A stretch of 26,974 nt of DNA. Source: Coptodactyla brooksi (lineage: Eukaryota > Arthropoda > Insecta > Coleoptera > Scarabaeidae). The stretch spans positions 1-26,974 of the forward strand of contig JAWQRM010000190.1 in the NCBI GenBank assembly GCA_033557675.1, given 5' to 3'. This document shows, piece by piece, positions 18,464 to 26,974 of this stretch; within the stretch, counting starts at the first letter, position 1; every line of letters begins with the position of its first letter. The translations under genes and the position numbers were made by a program. Below the pieces are notes generated by a model, which worked only from the letters and a program-made list of their open reading frames with translations, searched no databases and was not told where the DNA came from.

Positions 18464-18643
18464 TCATTCGAAATTCTTCTTTAATTCGTTGTTGTCATAA
18501 TTACTATTGTCATATTTTAGTTTTAGAGTTTTGTTCAAAAAGCCCCTTTTACGGTTGAAAAATTCTTGGATATGTTTCTCATTTTTAACGATCTCTTCAT
18601 TAGTTTTGTCTTCACGAGTTTGCCATTGAGAAGCGTTTTTTAC
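18464..18643 (-). CDS. candidate terminal exon of an unidentified host gene
   Basis: Minus-strand reading begins after a plausible 3' splice site: a T-rich tract TTGTTTTGTTTACCTCTTCAG ends with CAG at 18646-18644. It is open for 59 codons to a TGA at 18466-18464. The peptide, including TREDKTNEEIVKNEKHIQEF and FNRKRGFLNKTLKLKYD, is strongly charged, mixes Lys/Arg with Glu/Asp and looks helical. This differs from the hydrophobic or Asn/Tyr-rich chance frames around it. I do not recognise a family. No upstream exon was located and no transposase motif is present. A chance open frame remains a real alternative, since 59 codons is short for AT-rich DNA with many stops but not exceptional. Confidence 0.3.
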   Translation of the reverse strand, partial: VKNASQWQTREDKTNEEIVKNEKHIQEFFNRKRGFLNKTLKLKYDNSNYDNNELKKNFE

Positions 18644-18699
18644 CTGAAGAGGTAAACAAAACAATCCTCCAATACAAATGCTTTGATGGCACAAACTGA

Positions 18700-19226
18700 T
18701 TTATAGCTTGGGAGATACAAAGAATTGACAAAACTATGACAATTCATCACTACAACGCAATTAATCTTTGACAATGTATAGTTATTTAATGCCCGTTATG
18801 AAGTTGAACAATGTCAGCATTAGGGCACAACTGAAAATAATTCTAAGTTAGCATCAATATGAGCGATAGTTTTCCAAATTTTAGATAGAAAAATAGAATT
18901 ACGTCAAAAATCATGGCACTTAAACAGAAGATGTACAAGATATACAGTATGTAGCTGATAAATTGTCCTAGGCGTGTACGTCACGGATTTGAATAAATGA
19001 AGGAAAAAACATTTAAATGGAACTTGATTAGAACAGTGACCATTTTTGAATAAGCAAAGGAAATTGCCTTGATCATTGTAGATAATTGACGTAATTATTC
19101 AGAGTACGCTTGTTTTCTTTTAATTCTGAACATGAGCCTGTTAATTAAGAATTATATGAATTGGTAACCACTCATCACTTTTACACCAAAACGATTTTCT
19201 GGGTACGTGTCAAAAAACAGAAGGCC
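18700..19226. other. unassigned AT-rich sequence
   Basis: No gene or repeat is recognised before the tRNA-like T arm at 19227. Confidence 0.5.
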
Positions 19227-19250
19227 GCAGGTTCGAATCCTGCTAGGAGG
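19227..19250 (+). other. tRNA T-arm-like remnant
   Basis: GCAGG-TTCGAAT-CCTGC forms a perfect 5-bp T stem with a canonical 7-base loop, followed by TAGGAGG in the acceptor position. No partner acceptor strand, D arm or anticodon arm lies upstream, so this is not a complete tRNA gene. It resembles the T arm at 4589-4605 on the other strand (14 of 17 bases or better). It fits a tRNA pseudogene or the tRNA-derived head of a SINE. Confidence 0.35.
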
Positions 19251-19559
19251 TCTTTAAATAGTTAAGACTTTATGACGTTAAGAACTTTCCGAAACTGCTG
19301 AAAATATTTGTTATTTTCAACAAATAAAATAATATTGTAAAAATTACAGGTATAGATTAATGAAGAAGCAGCCAAATACAAAATAACGAATTAGTTTGAA
19401 TCTCTTAGTTTAAAGTAATGGAAGGACTTAATGGAAGTATAATCTGAATAAAATATGTGATAGCATAATCCTAACAGCTGTCAAATAGGTAATCCAACAA
19501 TTTTTAATGACATACTGAAAATAACTTAGGCATAAATTTCACCTTAGGATAAACCAATT
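19251..19559. other. AT-rich stretch with nothing recognisable
   Basis: No open frame or repeat of note lies between the tRNA-like remnant and the CpG island. Confidence 0.5.
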
Positions 19560-20060
19560 TAGTGCCGGACGTATCGGACGGGACGGCCGTAACCGTCCGG
19601 TAATTAGAAAAATTCGTTCGACCGGACGGATTCTAATCCCACCCTAATTAAACAAAACGGACGGGATAATCGATCGGAACGGGAAAGGGGGTTCCCGCAG
19701 GATAGGGTGCGAGTGTAATTCCCGTTGTTGTCGTGCAGTAAAGAGGGAGGGGGACGGGTTGGGGGCTGGGGAGAGGTAGAGACGGCTTTCCGAAACGCTT
19801 CTGCCGGACAATGCGGCTTGAAAAATGGCAGCGCCTCGATTTCCATCCCTCGTATCTCCGCGTCAGACCCCACCGCTTCCGTTCGTTTATTATCATTAAA
19901 AACCGCGGTAGGTACGTTTATTTTTTAAATCCAAACGGTCCGGACAATGGCTTTGATGGCCGGGTAATTAATATTTACGTTTGCTCGAGACAGATCTGGG
20001 AATTCACCGCGCACGCGCACGTTGTTTAGTCAATCTACGCAAAAGTGGGGTAACGATTGC
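19560..20060. other. strong CpG island, candidate regulatory region or unannotated first exon
   Basis: This is the most GC- and CpG-rich block of the window. It holds repeated CGGACGG/CCGTCCG words at about 19573, 19594, 19621 and 19658, GGAACGGGAAAGGGGGTTCCC, a purine run AGAGGGAGGGGGACGGG (19742 on), TCTCCGCGTCAGACCCC, AACGGTCCGGACAATGG and CACCGCGCACGCGCACGTTG. TAATTA homeodomain-type sites occur at 19600 and 19964. Overlapping short frames occur on both strands (up to 89 codons) without recognisable domains, as expected where GC-rich sequence has few stops. Composition suggests constraint or a promoter; this is inference only. Confidence 0.4.
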
Positions 20061-20223
20061 AGTTATCGTTTGCGCATATGTCGGACCTATCAAGATTACT
20101 GGTACGAATTATAATAAGTATTAGGTCGTTTAAACAAAAAATATAAGATACTACCTCACATCATCAATAAGACATTACCTCGCATCAAATATCAATACAA
20201 AAATTTTGAGTGTAATAACAATT

Positions 20224-20286
20224 TTCAACCCAGCTGTTCCTTAGTTTTACTATACGTTTGTAGTACTTCGGGTCATATTAACCCGA
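20224..20286 (+). repeat. left terminal region of the piggyBac-like element with internal palindrome
   Basis: It starts TTCAACCCAGCTGTTCCTTA and contains the near-palindrome CGGGTCATATTAACCCG. It is an inverted counterpart of 22180-22215. Confidence 0.55.
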
Positions 20287-20446
20287 TGCAGGTACAGGAG
20301 GAGAGTCAAAAATAGCTTGAAATTAATATATTGTGATTTTAAACCAAGAGAGAATATCAAATAAATTCTGATGTGCATCCAATTATTGCCTAATCTTCAC
20401 ACTGATGAAAATAATACACCATATGAACCTTACACAAATACTTATT

Positions 20447-21900
20447 TCACTTACAACGTGTAATACTCGTTTTATGATCACATTTTGATGGACATTTATT
20501 ATATCGTGTTCTTTTATTTTTGCTGATTGCACCAGATGTAGATGGCACTGTTACTTCGCCACGTTGCTCTTGAATTACGATGGTAGTTTGTCGAGTACAA
20601 GGTTTATATTCTCTTGATATGATATAGCCAGTTACCATCAGTTTGCCCAATTCTTCCAGAAATAATCTTCTCTTGTACAGAACGTTCTTATTTCAATCTG
20701 GATTTATTTGCATTATAAGCACTAACATCAAGTATATTGTAGAACAAAATAATAGGCCATCGATTGGTTTTTCTTTTACATGTATATGCTGCAATACATT
20801 GATCTAACGTATCAACCACCCCTTTAGTAGAGTTATAATCTAGTATCATCTATGGCTTGTTGTCGTGCCTGTTGTTCATTTCCTTGTCACAGTGCACTAT
20901 GCTCATTAGAATAACGTTTTTATTTTTTTGGACACATATGACACAATTGTGGTATCCTTGGTAAAATGAAAAGTAGAGTTATGTACTTTTTTACTTATTG
21001 TAATCACGGGAAGTTCGGGTTTAGTTTTTCTAACCATTCCTAACATTGTAACTTCTTTTGAGGAGCATTTCACTTAATTTTTTGGAAGTGAAAAAATTAT
21101 CACATGTAACATTTTGCCCCTCGAATTCATGTGTTAGGTCTAAAATTACTCGCATCCCTTGATTCACTTCACCCGGACATTTTCCCGTATAGACTTGGGC
21201 TTTCATGGCATAGAAACTACCACTGTCACAAAGAGTCCATAGTTTGATGCCATATTTTGCTGGCTTGCTGGGATATACTGTTTGAAAGGACAGCGTTCTC
21301 TGAAGCCAACAGGTTGTTCGTCAAGAGTAACATTATCACCTAAATAGTACAATTTAGGCGTAATTTCTATCCATTTCTCCCAAAACTCTCATATATGGGC
21401 TAATTTGTCACTTCGTCTCCTTTGTTGACGATCGACGTTACCGTCAAAACGTTACATCGTTGCACTAAACGTAGGTGTACGGGTTTCTGCATCCGACAAA
21501 CTTTTTGTTGATTCGCCGTGTGATTTATAAATCCCTACCAACAACAATAATTCTGTATATGCTTGTATTGTAATATGATCCAGATCCTCCCAATCGCATT
21601 CGTACACTCTCCGACCTTCAATATTGCTCATTTTTAACACAATAGTGCCAGGTGTAGGGTTCACGATAACTGGAAAGACTAATAGAATATCCTTCACTCT
21701 GGATATGGCATACCTAGTTGGACCAGGAGTAATTTTCATTGCATTTTGACTACATGCTCGTGAACTTTGGGAGAAAGGTTCTAACGTCCAAGATATAACT
21801 TTGTATTTGTTTGCACTACATCATTATCTGAAGAATCATAGTCGATATTATTTCTGTTATGATTTTCAACTTCAGAAGTATCTTCATCATATCAGTATGA
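20447..21900 (-). pseudogene. piggyBac-like transposase (DDD), frameshifted but with all three catalytic Asp codons
   Basis: The N-terminus is acidic (EDTSEVENHNRNNIDYDSSD), as usual for this family. After a frameshift near 21770 a 95-codon stretch includes RACSQNAMKITPGPTRYAIS and then ECDWEDLDHITIQAYTELLL, LVGIYKSHGESTKSLSDAET and FSATM. Further on are NVTLDEQPVGFRERCPFKQY (first Asp, 21320-21322), KYGIKLWTLCDSGSFYAMKA, NVTCDNFFTSKKLSEMLL (second Asp, 21099-21101) and DYNSTKGVVDTLDQ (third Asp, 20811-20813). CKRKTNRWPIILFYNILDVS and RLFLEELGKLM follow. Catalytic spacing of about 74 and 96 residues is close to that of known piggyBac transposases. The C-terminal Cys-rich domain is reduced to CPSKCDHKTSITRC. 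Several frameshifts and stops make it inactive, but it is less decayed than most elements in the window. Confidence 0.85.
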
Positions 21901-22179
21901 ATGTATAATCTTGTTGGTTGGTACATAGTATAATACATTTATAGTATTCATATTAATAAGGCTAAAATAAAATTACGTAAAGTGAAATAAATCTAAATAG
22001 TTTTGGGTCATAATGACCCGAAAATTATATGGGTAACAACCTTGTTTAAAAAATTTGATAATAATTTCTTGTAAAAGCTATTTGGCAATATTATACCGTG
22101 CGCACCAGCAAACAAAGTCACAAAATCTTGGAAACAAGTAGTGAAGGATGACAAAGTTATAGAACCTGAAAATCCGTTT

Positions 22180-22215
22180 CGGGTCATATTGTCCCAAGGA
22201 GCACAGTAGGGTTAA
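22180..22215 (-). repeat. right terminal region of the piggyBac-like element with internal palindrome
   Basis: Reading inward from TTAA: CCCTACTGTGCTCCTTGGGA then CAATATGACCCG. The GGG..ATAT..CCC palindromic core matches the left end and the extra copy at 22006-22021. Confidence 0.65.
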
Positions 22216-24858
22216 AAAATATTTGATTTTGAAAACAAAAGTATGGATGGACGTGCATAATTGGAAATTACTTATTTTCATATAATTCCGGGAACTTCCA
22301 CAAGATTCTTCCGATATACTTAAGAAACAGCCTATATATAAGATAATGATTACCGTTAGGTCAGACTAATAATCCAGTTCTTTTAACCTGTCGAAGTAGA
22401 TGACCGAAGGAACACAAAATGAAACAATTTAGGAATGCACAGGCGTCCCAAAATCCGAACTTCGTTCTGATATACAATATTGGTATGTCGTAAAGTATTC
22501 ATACGTCCTAAAGTAGTAAAGTGTTCATGGATCAATGGCGAGCAAGTAGTTTCAGAGTTATTCAAGATGAGATTGAAAAATTATTGCATGTTTGAGCTGA
22601 CGGTATAATAATTGTGAAAACAATTGAAGTTTTCCTATTTTGATGCCAAGTCATTTCAGTTCAAAATAATACGTAACTCAAAATTTATGATATTTTTGTG
22701 AGCCTGTTACTAACAGCTTAGAAGTTAGTACATTTTAAATTGTTACCACGTTTTCAACTGTTTTAATTCAAACTTCGTTTGTATTACCTCGTGTACATTC
22801 ATACATGTAAAGTGCAGGGCTCATGCATTTACAGGCTTTCGCATACATATTGCACTTTGTGCTTTATTACGTACATCTCCTCTTATCATTAATAGGCAGT
22901 AAACCCTTATCATTAAATGACTCGAAACCAAACAGCAAATAATATTAAACGAAATAAAGTTAATGCATAAAGTATGTGTTCTACGTAGGATAATAATGGA
23001 AAATTATGTTAGAATTCTAATACTGACATTATAAACACGATAGCGTTTTTATATATAGTTTGAAATAGGGTTAAAAAAATTATCACCGCCACTCCAAAAC
23101 TCAAAAATTCCTATTGCGCACGATTCGCTAACCAAGTTAACATCATTGCTTAAGTAGTGAAACAGTTTTGATACTGTGGTCACAAGTTTTTAATATCGCC
23201 ACTTATCCCTAGAAATTCGAAAGAAGTTAACGGGAGTACATTTAGTTGACATGCCCTCTAGGGTATCTGACTACCCCTTGCGAAATGTAGTTAGAATTAG
23301 ATTTCTTAAATCTGCAATATGTGGATATGTAATTCTGTGGACTCCGTGCTTCACTTATCCCTAGCTTTATTGCACTTTAATAGTGTATTAAACAGAAAAA
23401 TTTAAATAGAAGAAAACCACTTCACCAAAACAACACTTAATTGCTCGATACGCATCTTTGCAATAAGGACCGAATCTTTGCAAATCTTTCCCGATCTAAT
23501 CGTTTTTCTAGTTGCTGTAGTTTCAAGACATCTTTACATACCACCACAGGATTCAACAGTTAATAGACTTCACAAAAATTGCTACACATCATTTGGTAGG
23601 GATTCCATTATTCAAGATAATTTAGGTAGTGAATGTGTGATTCAAAAGGGTTTTCCTCTGCAGATAATGTATGGATTCGATATTTATTTTTTAATTTTAG
23701 CAGATGGATAACAATACGTGGATTATTCTCACGAAAAAAATAGACCTTACTCAAATGAAGGGCCCCTAACCAAATAGTCTTAATATCCGGGACGAGTTTT
23801 TCCTTCATTTTTTGTAAATTTTCACACAAACTGCTGGCTGTAGGTAACCACATCGAATCTTATGTCGTGTTCCATTTTTGTTTTTTATACATACTTTGTT
23901 ATTATTTATTCTTATTTAATTTTAGGTTAAGGCACTGGTGGATTGTAAATAGAGTCTCTAACCATTTTAAAATGCCACAGGCACAGGGAAGCATGGTGTT
24001 AGTTATAAGATTCTTATTGTATTTAGGTTTATTGTACTGTTTGTGAGGATATTTAAATCCAATTAATAAATAAAATAAATGTATATTAGTATTTGACACC
24101 CGACGGCTGCGTATATCTGAAAGTGTCCGCAAACTGTCGGCCTTTATGATTAATTCATTTTGTACACATTTTGTTACTATTTATTTTGTTATTAAGTAAG
24201 TTTTGTTTATCAAGTAAGTAAGCACAATGAATTTGAACTGTACTTCTGACGAAATATAGGTGCAACCCTATATTTATCATAGTATTGAGACAATTTGTAA
24301 TTAGGATGAGGATTGTTTCGCGATGTGACCAAGAATATCTCAATTTCAACCCCACAGGATAGCATAATAGGCATTTCAGGGTTTCAGTGCAGCGAGAACT
24401 ACCCCACTTTTCAATTTCTAAAGGTGTGAACAATTTCCACCTCTATACTAAAACTGGAAAATACCTATTTCGGATAAATTCCAAAAAAAAACTGCAGGTG
24501 ACTTCCAAAATCTAAAAGAATTTCATGAGATAGCCCTATTTGCCAGGACCTTTTGCCATATTATTATTTTGTAATACAAACAAACCTTAGACATAGATGA
24601 GTTGGGTTGATTCGCCTTATTTTGACGTCAGAAAGCTGTGTTAAAGCGTTGCGCAGACCCTGCAAGGACAACACGGAAACGAAGATATTAAAAAATAGTG
24701 TCTGTAGTTTATAAGAAACGCAGCGGGAAGGAATTGATGAAAATGTCACTTATAATAACGTATTAATATCGATATTGCGCAATACCTACAATATCTACAA
24801 CCCGTGTTTTTTATATGCACTCTAAACGAATGCAATGAACGATAGCATCACATTATCA
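22216..24858. other. 2.6 kb AT-rich unassigned stretch
   Basis: Frames of 60-92 codons occur on both strands (minus 22383, 23608, 23902, 24155, 24564; plus 23478), none with a recognised motif. CACTTATCCCTAG is repeated at 23200-23212 and 23350-23362. A moderately GC-rich part at 24600-24720 holds a pyrimidine-rich run ending in GCAG on the minus strand that could be a splice acceptor, but no coherent exon follows. Confidence 0.5.
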
Positions 24859-24876
24859 TGAAAGACCGGTCTTTCA
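24859..24876. repeat. perfect 18-bp palindrome
   Basis: TGAAAGACCGGTCTTTCA is self-complementary with no spacer. It could be a dimeric protein-binding site, but a chance or repeat origin is equally possible. Confidence 0.7.
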
Positions 24877-24895
24877 CCGTCCCTGATGATGCCTG

Positions 24896-24913
24896 ATGAT
24901 GATTAATCATCAT
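24896..24913. repeat. ATGATG-type palindrome and short microsatellite
   Basis: ATGATGATTAATCATCAT is a perfect 18-bp palindrome within a GATGATG-rich patch (24884-24931). Confidence 0.6.
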
Positions 24914-25120
24914 GATATTATGATGATTAATGATTTGTATTTATCACAAAGTTTGTTGTCCTACAGTAGCAAATTTAGTTGTTACAATCATTTCACAATT
25001 TCCGCTAATCACGCGATATTTCCAATTTCTGTCGGCAGCTGCTTAACCTCTTACAGATTTAGAATGTTTAACTTTTTTCCCTTCCTTCGTCTTAATCATA
25101 GTGAGTTCGATGTATTTTAG

Positions 25121-25405
25121 CTGCTTGACGAACACTTTGTTTATATATCACTGTCGATGTGTTTCAGCGTTTGCGCTATTTTCAAGTCTCGTGTCATTTA
25201 ATGTTGTTGTGTCTTATATATTGCGCGTCATTATTTTATTACAGGAGTTTTATGGGTTGGAATATAGGGTGGAAGTTGTTGTTGACCTGGATGTTAATTG
25301 CTGGGTTATCAAGCTTTCTTTAAATATTTCCAGCCTTTCGAAAATACCCATTTTAATGGATACTTAGGACTTTACGGCCTGGGAATTTTGCTCTATACTT
25401 CCAGG
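25121..25405 (+). repeat. left arm of the long inverted repeat
   Basis: It contains an 88-codon plus-strand frame (25101-25367) with a hydrophobic segment followed by LLQEFYGLEYRVEVVVDLDV. The right arm, read on the minus strand, gives the related LLQEFYGLECRMGLVVDLDV. That likeness may follow only from the DNA similarity. Confidence 0.65.
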
Positions 25406-25544
25406 TAGGTGATATTAGTGATAGTATATATATGTGACAGTATATTTCGAGATAGTATATGATTAGGTGATTTAGGTAGTAGTATACTTCCGGGTAGAAC
25501 TTGACTATAATCACGCAGATCATCTACACAAAGCTTTTCCCATC

Positions 25545-25840
25545 TACTCAGAAGTATAGAATAAAACTTTCAAGTCATAATAGTCCTAAGTAAAAGTAAT
25601 AAGATGACTCTTTTCCAGAACCTCGAAATATTTAACGAAACCTTAAAAAACCCAATAATTAACATCCAAGTCAACAACAAGTCCCATCCTACATTCCAAT
25701 CCATAAAACTCCTGCAATAAAATTACAACTCACCATATATAAGACAAAATAACGCTAAGTGACACCAGTCTTGAAAATAGCGCAAACACTGTAACATATC
25801 GATTGAGAATATAAACCTAGTGCTCGTCAAACAGGCAAAA
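25545..25840 (-). repeat. right arm of the long inverted repeat
   Basis: Inverted partner of 25121-25405, ending outward at GCTCGTCAAACAGGC. It has small indels relative to the left arm, mainly near 25600 and 25640. Confidence 0.65.
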
Positions 25841-25845
25841 CAGAT

Positions 25846-26412
25846 TGGATCCTACAGATTTGTTGGCGTAAATATGGAAAGCTTATTTCTGCCTGCAGAA
25901 AATTAAACTAGTCGTGCCAATGAGGTAATGATCTTTCGGACAATCTCAAACATCACCCAGATTAACATCCAATAAGTCCAAAGTCTTTTGTAATGATAAC
26001 ACCGAATGTAGATGTCAAAATAACATAAATATGAAGCATTGGTGTTCAGATATATATTTATCAAGCTTAGCTCATTCTGAGTAACGCAAACGTAATTTAG
26101 TTGTGTTGGAAATTATTCATAAACTCCATTTATTCTTATCGATAAATTTTTGCAACATAGAAGCAGAAAACATGTGTGTTTCAGCTTTGGTTTCACGACA
26201 AAGCTAAGTAATTGTAATCACTTTAACCAAAACAAGAACGCTAACCATGTAAGCATCATTGGGAGCAGCTGAAAACAAATGGATTATCTCCTGTCAATCC
26301 TGATTATGCTAACCTGGTTAGTCAAACGTGAATTATGATGTACCTTGCAGTACACCATAATTATTCACAATATTATGAGACATAACATTATTGGCATTTT
26401 GAGATCTGTCTC
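25846..26412. other. unassigned AT-rich sequence
   Basis: No gene or repeat family is recognised. The segment CTAACCATG...CTAACCTGG (26241-26316) shows only weak internal repetition. Confidence 0.5.
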
Positions 26413-26429
26413 ATATACAGGATATCCCA
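26413..26429 (+). repeat. solo TIR-like motif
   Basis: ATATACAGGATATCCCA differs at two positions from ATATACAGGGTGTCCCA at 26536-26552 and has the same orientation, about 120 bp upstream. It may be a remnant end of an earlier insertion of the same family. Confidence 0.45.
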
Positions 26430-26540
26430 GCATGATTTCCCCCCAGATATTGGGAAGAGGTATCGTTCCAGGACAAAAGCTGTGGTATAGTGTAAGCAAA
26501 GGACTATATGGAAAACTAAAAGCTGGCATTAACATATATA

Positions 26541-26974
26541 CAGGGTGTCCCAAAAATAAAAAATAAGTTATATTTTTTTAACTGTAATATTATAATTTTT
26601 TCATAAACATTTTATAGCTTTTGATTTATTCTTTTCATTTGAGTATAAAAATTTTGGTTCTATAACAAAATTTTCGTAATAAATTTATAAATGTGCTAAT
26701 AAATAAATCAGTCTAGAATGCCACGCAAGACTTACTGCCCGCACAATTGAGTGTAGAGTGGTTTGCAAGAAATGGATTTTGTCAATGTTTGTTCAGAAAT
26801 AATTAATTTTGCCTAAAATTAGTGTTCAAAATGCATTCAAGCTTTCGCAACACACGCTTCAAACCGCCGTAAAACTTCATCTCCCACTACGTTTCCTAGT
26901 GTTGCTACTGTAATACTGCGACATGCATTACCAATACGCAGTTGCATGTCTTGCAAGATGGAATGTTGAGTATT
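26541..26974 (-). mobile_element. Tc1/mariner-superfamily (DUF4817-associated) element, 3' end, cut by the right window edge
   Basis: The outer end is CAGGGTGTCCCAAAAATAAA, preceded by TATATATA, the typical end and TA-rich target of this group. Minus-strand transposase C-terminus lies at 26819-26974, and about 280 bp of AT-rich trailer separates it from the TIR. The rest lies beyond the window. It is the same element class as at 1-490, but a separate copy. Confidence 0.65.
26819..26974 (-). pseudogene. DDE transposase C-terminus (HFEH ending), partial, one in-frame stop
   Basis: From the window edge the minus frame reads NTQHSILQDMQLRIGNACRS, ITVATLGNVVGDEVLRRFEA and CVAKA, then a TGA at 26839-26837, and in the same frame MHFEH and TAA (26821-26819). 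Family members end with a C-(x)n-GG-HFEHL-type tail, so the TGA probably replaces a Gly codon just before HFEH. The amphipathic segment with RIGNACRSI matches the usual RI-AC-xI helix of this group. The catalytic triad is outside the window, so overall activity cannot be judged, but the premature stop suggests decay. Confidence 0.6.

Larger units (their letters stand above)
20224..22215 (-). mobile_element. piggyBac-like (PGBD4-type) transposon, ~2.0 kb
   Basis: The right end reads, from outside inward on the minus strand, TTAACCCTACTGTGCTCCTT then GGGACAATATGACCCG, starting at a TTAA (22212-22215). The left end at about 20224 reads TTCAACCCAGCTGTTCCTTA and, after an insert, GGGTCATATTAACCCG (20271-20286). 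This is an inverted match to the right end with the TTAA decayed to TTCA. A further GGGTCATAATGACCCG lies at 22006-22021. A transposase remnant on the minus strand fills the centre. TTAA targets and CCC-starting ends are hallmarks of piggyBac elements. Confidence 0.75.
25121..25840. repeat. long imperfect inverted repeat (~285-bp arms, ~140-bp spacer)
   Basis: The left arm (25121-25405) and the reverse complement of the right arm (25545-25840) align over their full length. Shared blocks include TTGACGA(A/G)CAC, TTTGCGCTATTTTCAAG, TGTCTTATATAT, CAGGAGTTTTATGG, TTGTTGTTGAC and TGGATGTTAATT, then ACTTAGGACT and TCTATACTTC. I estimate roughly three quarters identity by eye. The spacer has repeated TAGTATAT words. 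No transposase fragment is recognised in the arms. It may be a foldback or long-TIR non-autonomous element, or two inverted copies of an unclassified repeat. Confidence 0.7.

Noticed and set aside
19604..20029. Overlapping 67-89-codon frames on both strands
   Set aside because: They overlap each other in a CpG island where stops are rare by composition. Their low-complexity Pro/Arg content does not look like a real protein.
23608..23853. 81-codon minus-strand frame with a charged N-terminal part and a possible GTAAGG donor
   Set aside because: The putative intron has no convincing acceptor, and the plus strand is equally open over part of it; evidence is insufficient.
24155..24433. 92-codon minus-strand frame, the longest in the 22.2-24.9 kb stretch
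   Set aside because: Composition is Leu/Ile/Asn-rich without motif, and no supporting splice site or conserved block was seen.
24564..24749. Possible exon on the minus strand after a pyrimidine tract ending in GCAG
   Set aside because: The frame after the acceptor is short and shows no motif; it cannot be separated from chance.
1..26974. CRISPR array, operon, phage defence or other prokaryotic system
   Set aside because: No regularly spaced repeats, no tightly packed frames with ribosome-binding sites, and every recognisable protein belongs to animal transposon families or their companions.

Overview
The window looks like AT-rich nuclear DNA from an animal, most likely an insect or other arthropod. 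I base this on the density of decayed cut-and-paste DNA transposons of types common in arthropods: Tc1/mariner/IS630, pogo-like, piggyBac and DUF4817-type. It is also supported by islands of CpG-rich, non-coding-looking sequence in a very A+T-rich background. There is no bacterial gene organisation, no operon, no rRNA, no intact tRNA and no CRISPR array. I found no intact host gene. One short minus-strand open stretch (18464-18643) has the features of a possible terminal exon.

Region 1-3400: a DUF4817-type element enters from the left (minus strand, N-terminal 76 codons open, inverted-terminal-repeat-like end near 472-490). Next is a C-terminal fragment of an IS630-like (DDE_3) transposase (519-879, minus). 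Then comes a pogo-like DDE_1 transposon (880-3337, plus) with ~400-bp terminal inverted repeats and a Cys/His cluster at the transposase C-terminus.

Region 3400-7000: unassigned sequence with a GC-rich block at 4076-4450, then a composite of mariner remains (4668-6654). It holds an outer 3' fragment, a second copy of the IS630-like C-terminal fragment, and an almost end-to-end mariner copy. The outermost TIRs are a 22-bp perfect inverted match. A perfect 20-bp-stem hairpin lies at 6953-6997.

Region 7000-14900: CpG-richer blocks at 7015-7400 and 14250-14620. Between them are a dead Tc1/mariner-superfamily transposase whose third catalytic region is deleted (8900-9879), a DDE_3 transposase C-terminus with an acidic tail (12213-12745), and a broken copy of an uncharacterised arthropod protein family (13065-13862).

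Region 14870-20100: an 866-bp internally deleted mariner of Mos1-like type (14873-15738), long AT-rich stretches without recognisable genes, the candidate exon, a tRNA T-arm-like remnant (19227-19250), and the strongest CpG island (19560-20060).

Region 20200-26974: a piggyBac-like (PGBD4-type) element (about 20224-22215) that keeps all three catalytic Asp codons but is frameshifted. It is followed by ~2.9 kb of unassigned AT-rich DNA, a ~285-bp-arm imperfect inverted repeat (25121-25840), and the 3' end of a second DUF4817/DDE element running off the right edge (26541-26974).

The elements do not work together as a system; the window reads as a graveyard of independent insertions between possible regulatory islands. 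All family assignments come from reading conceptual translations and recalling family motifs. No database search was run.
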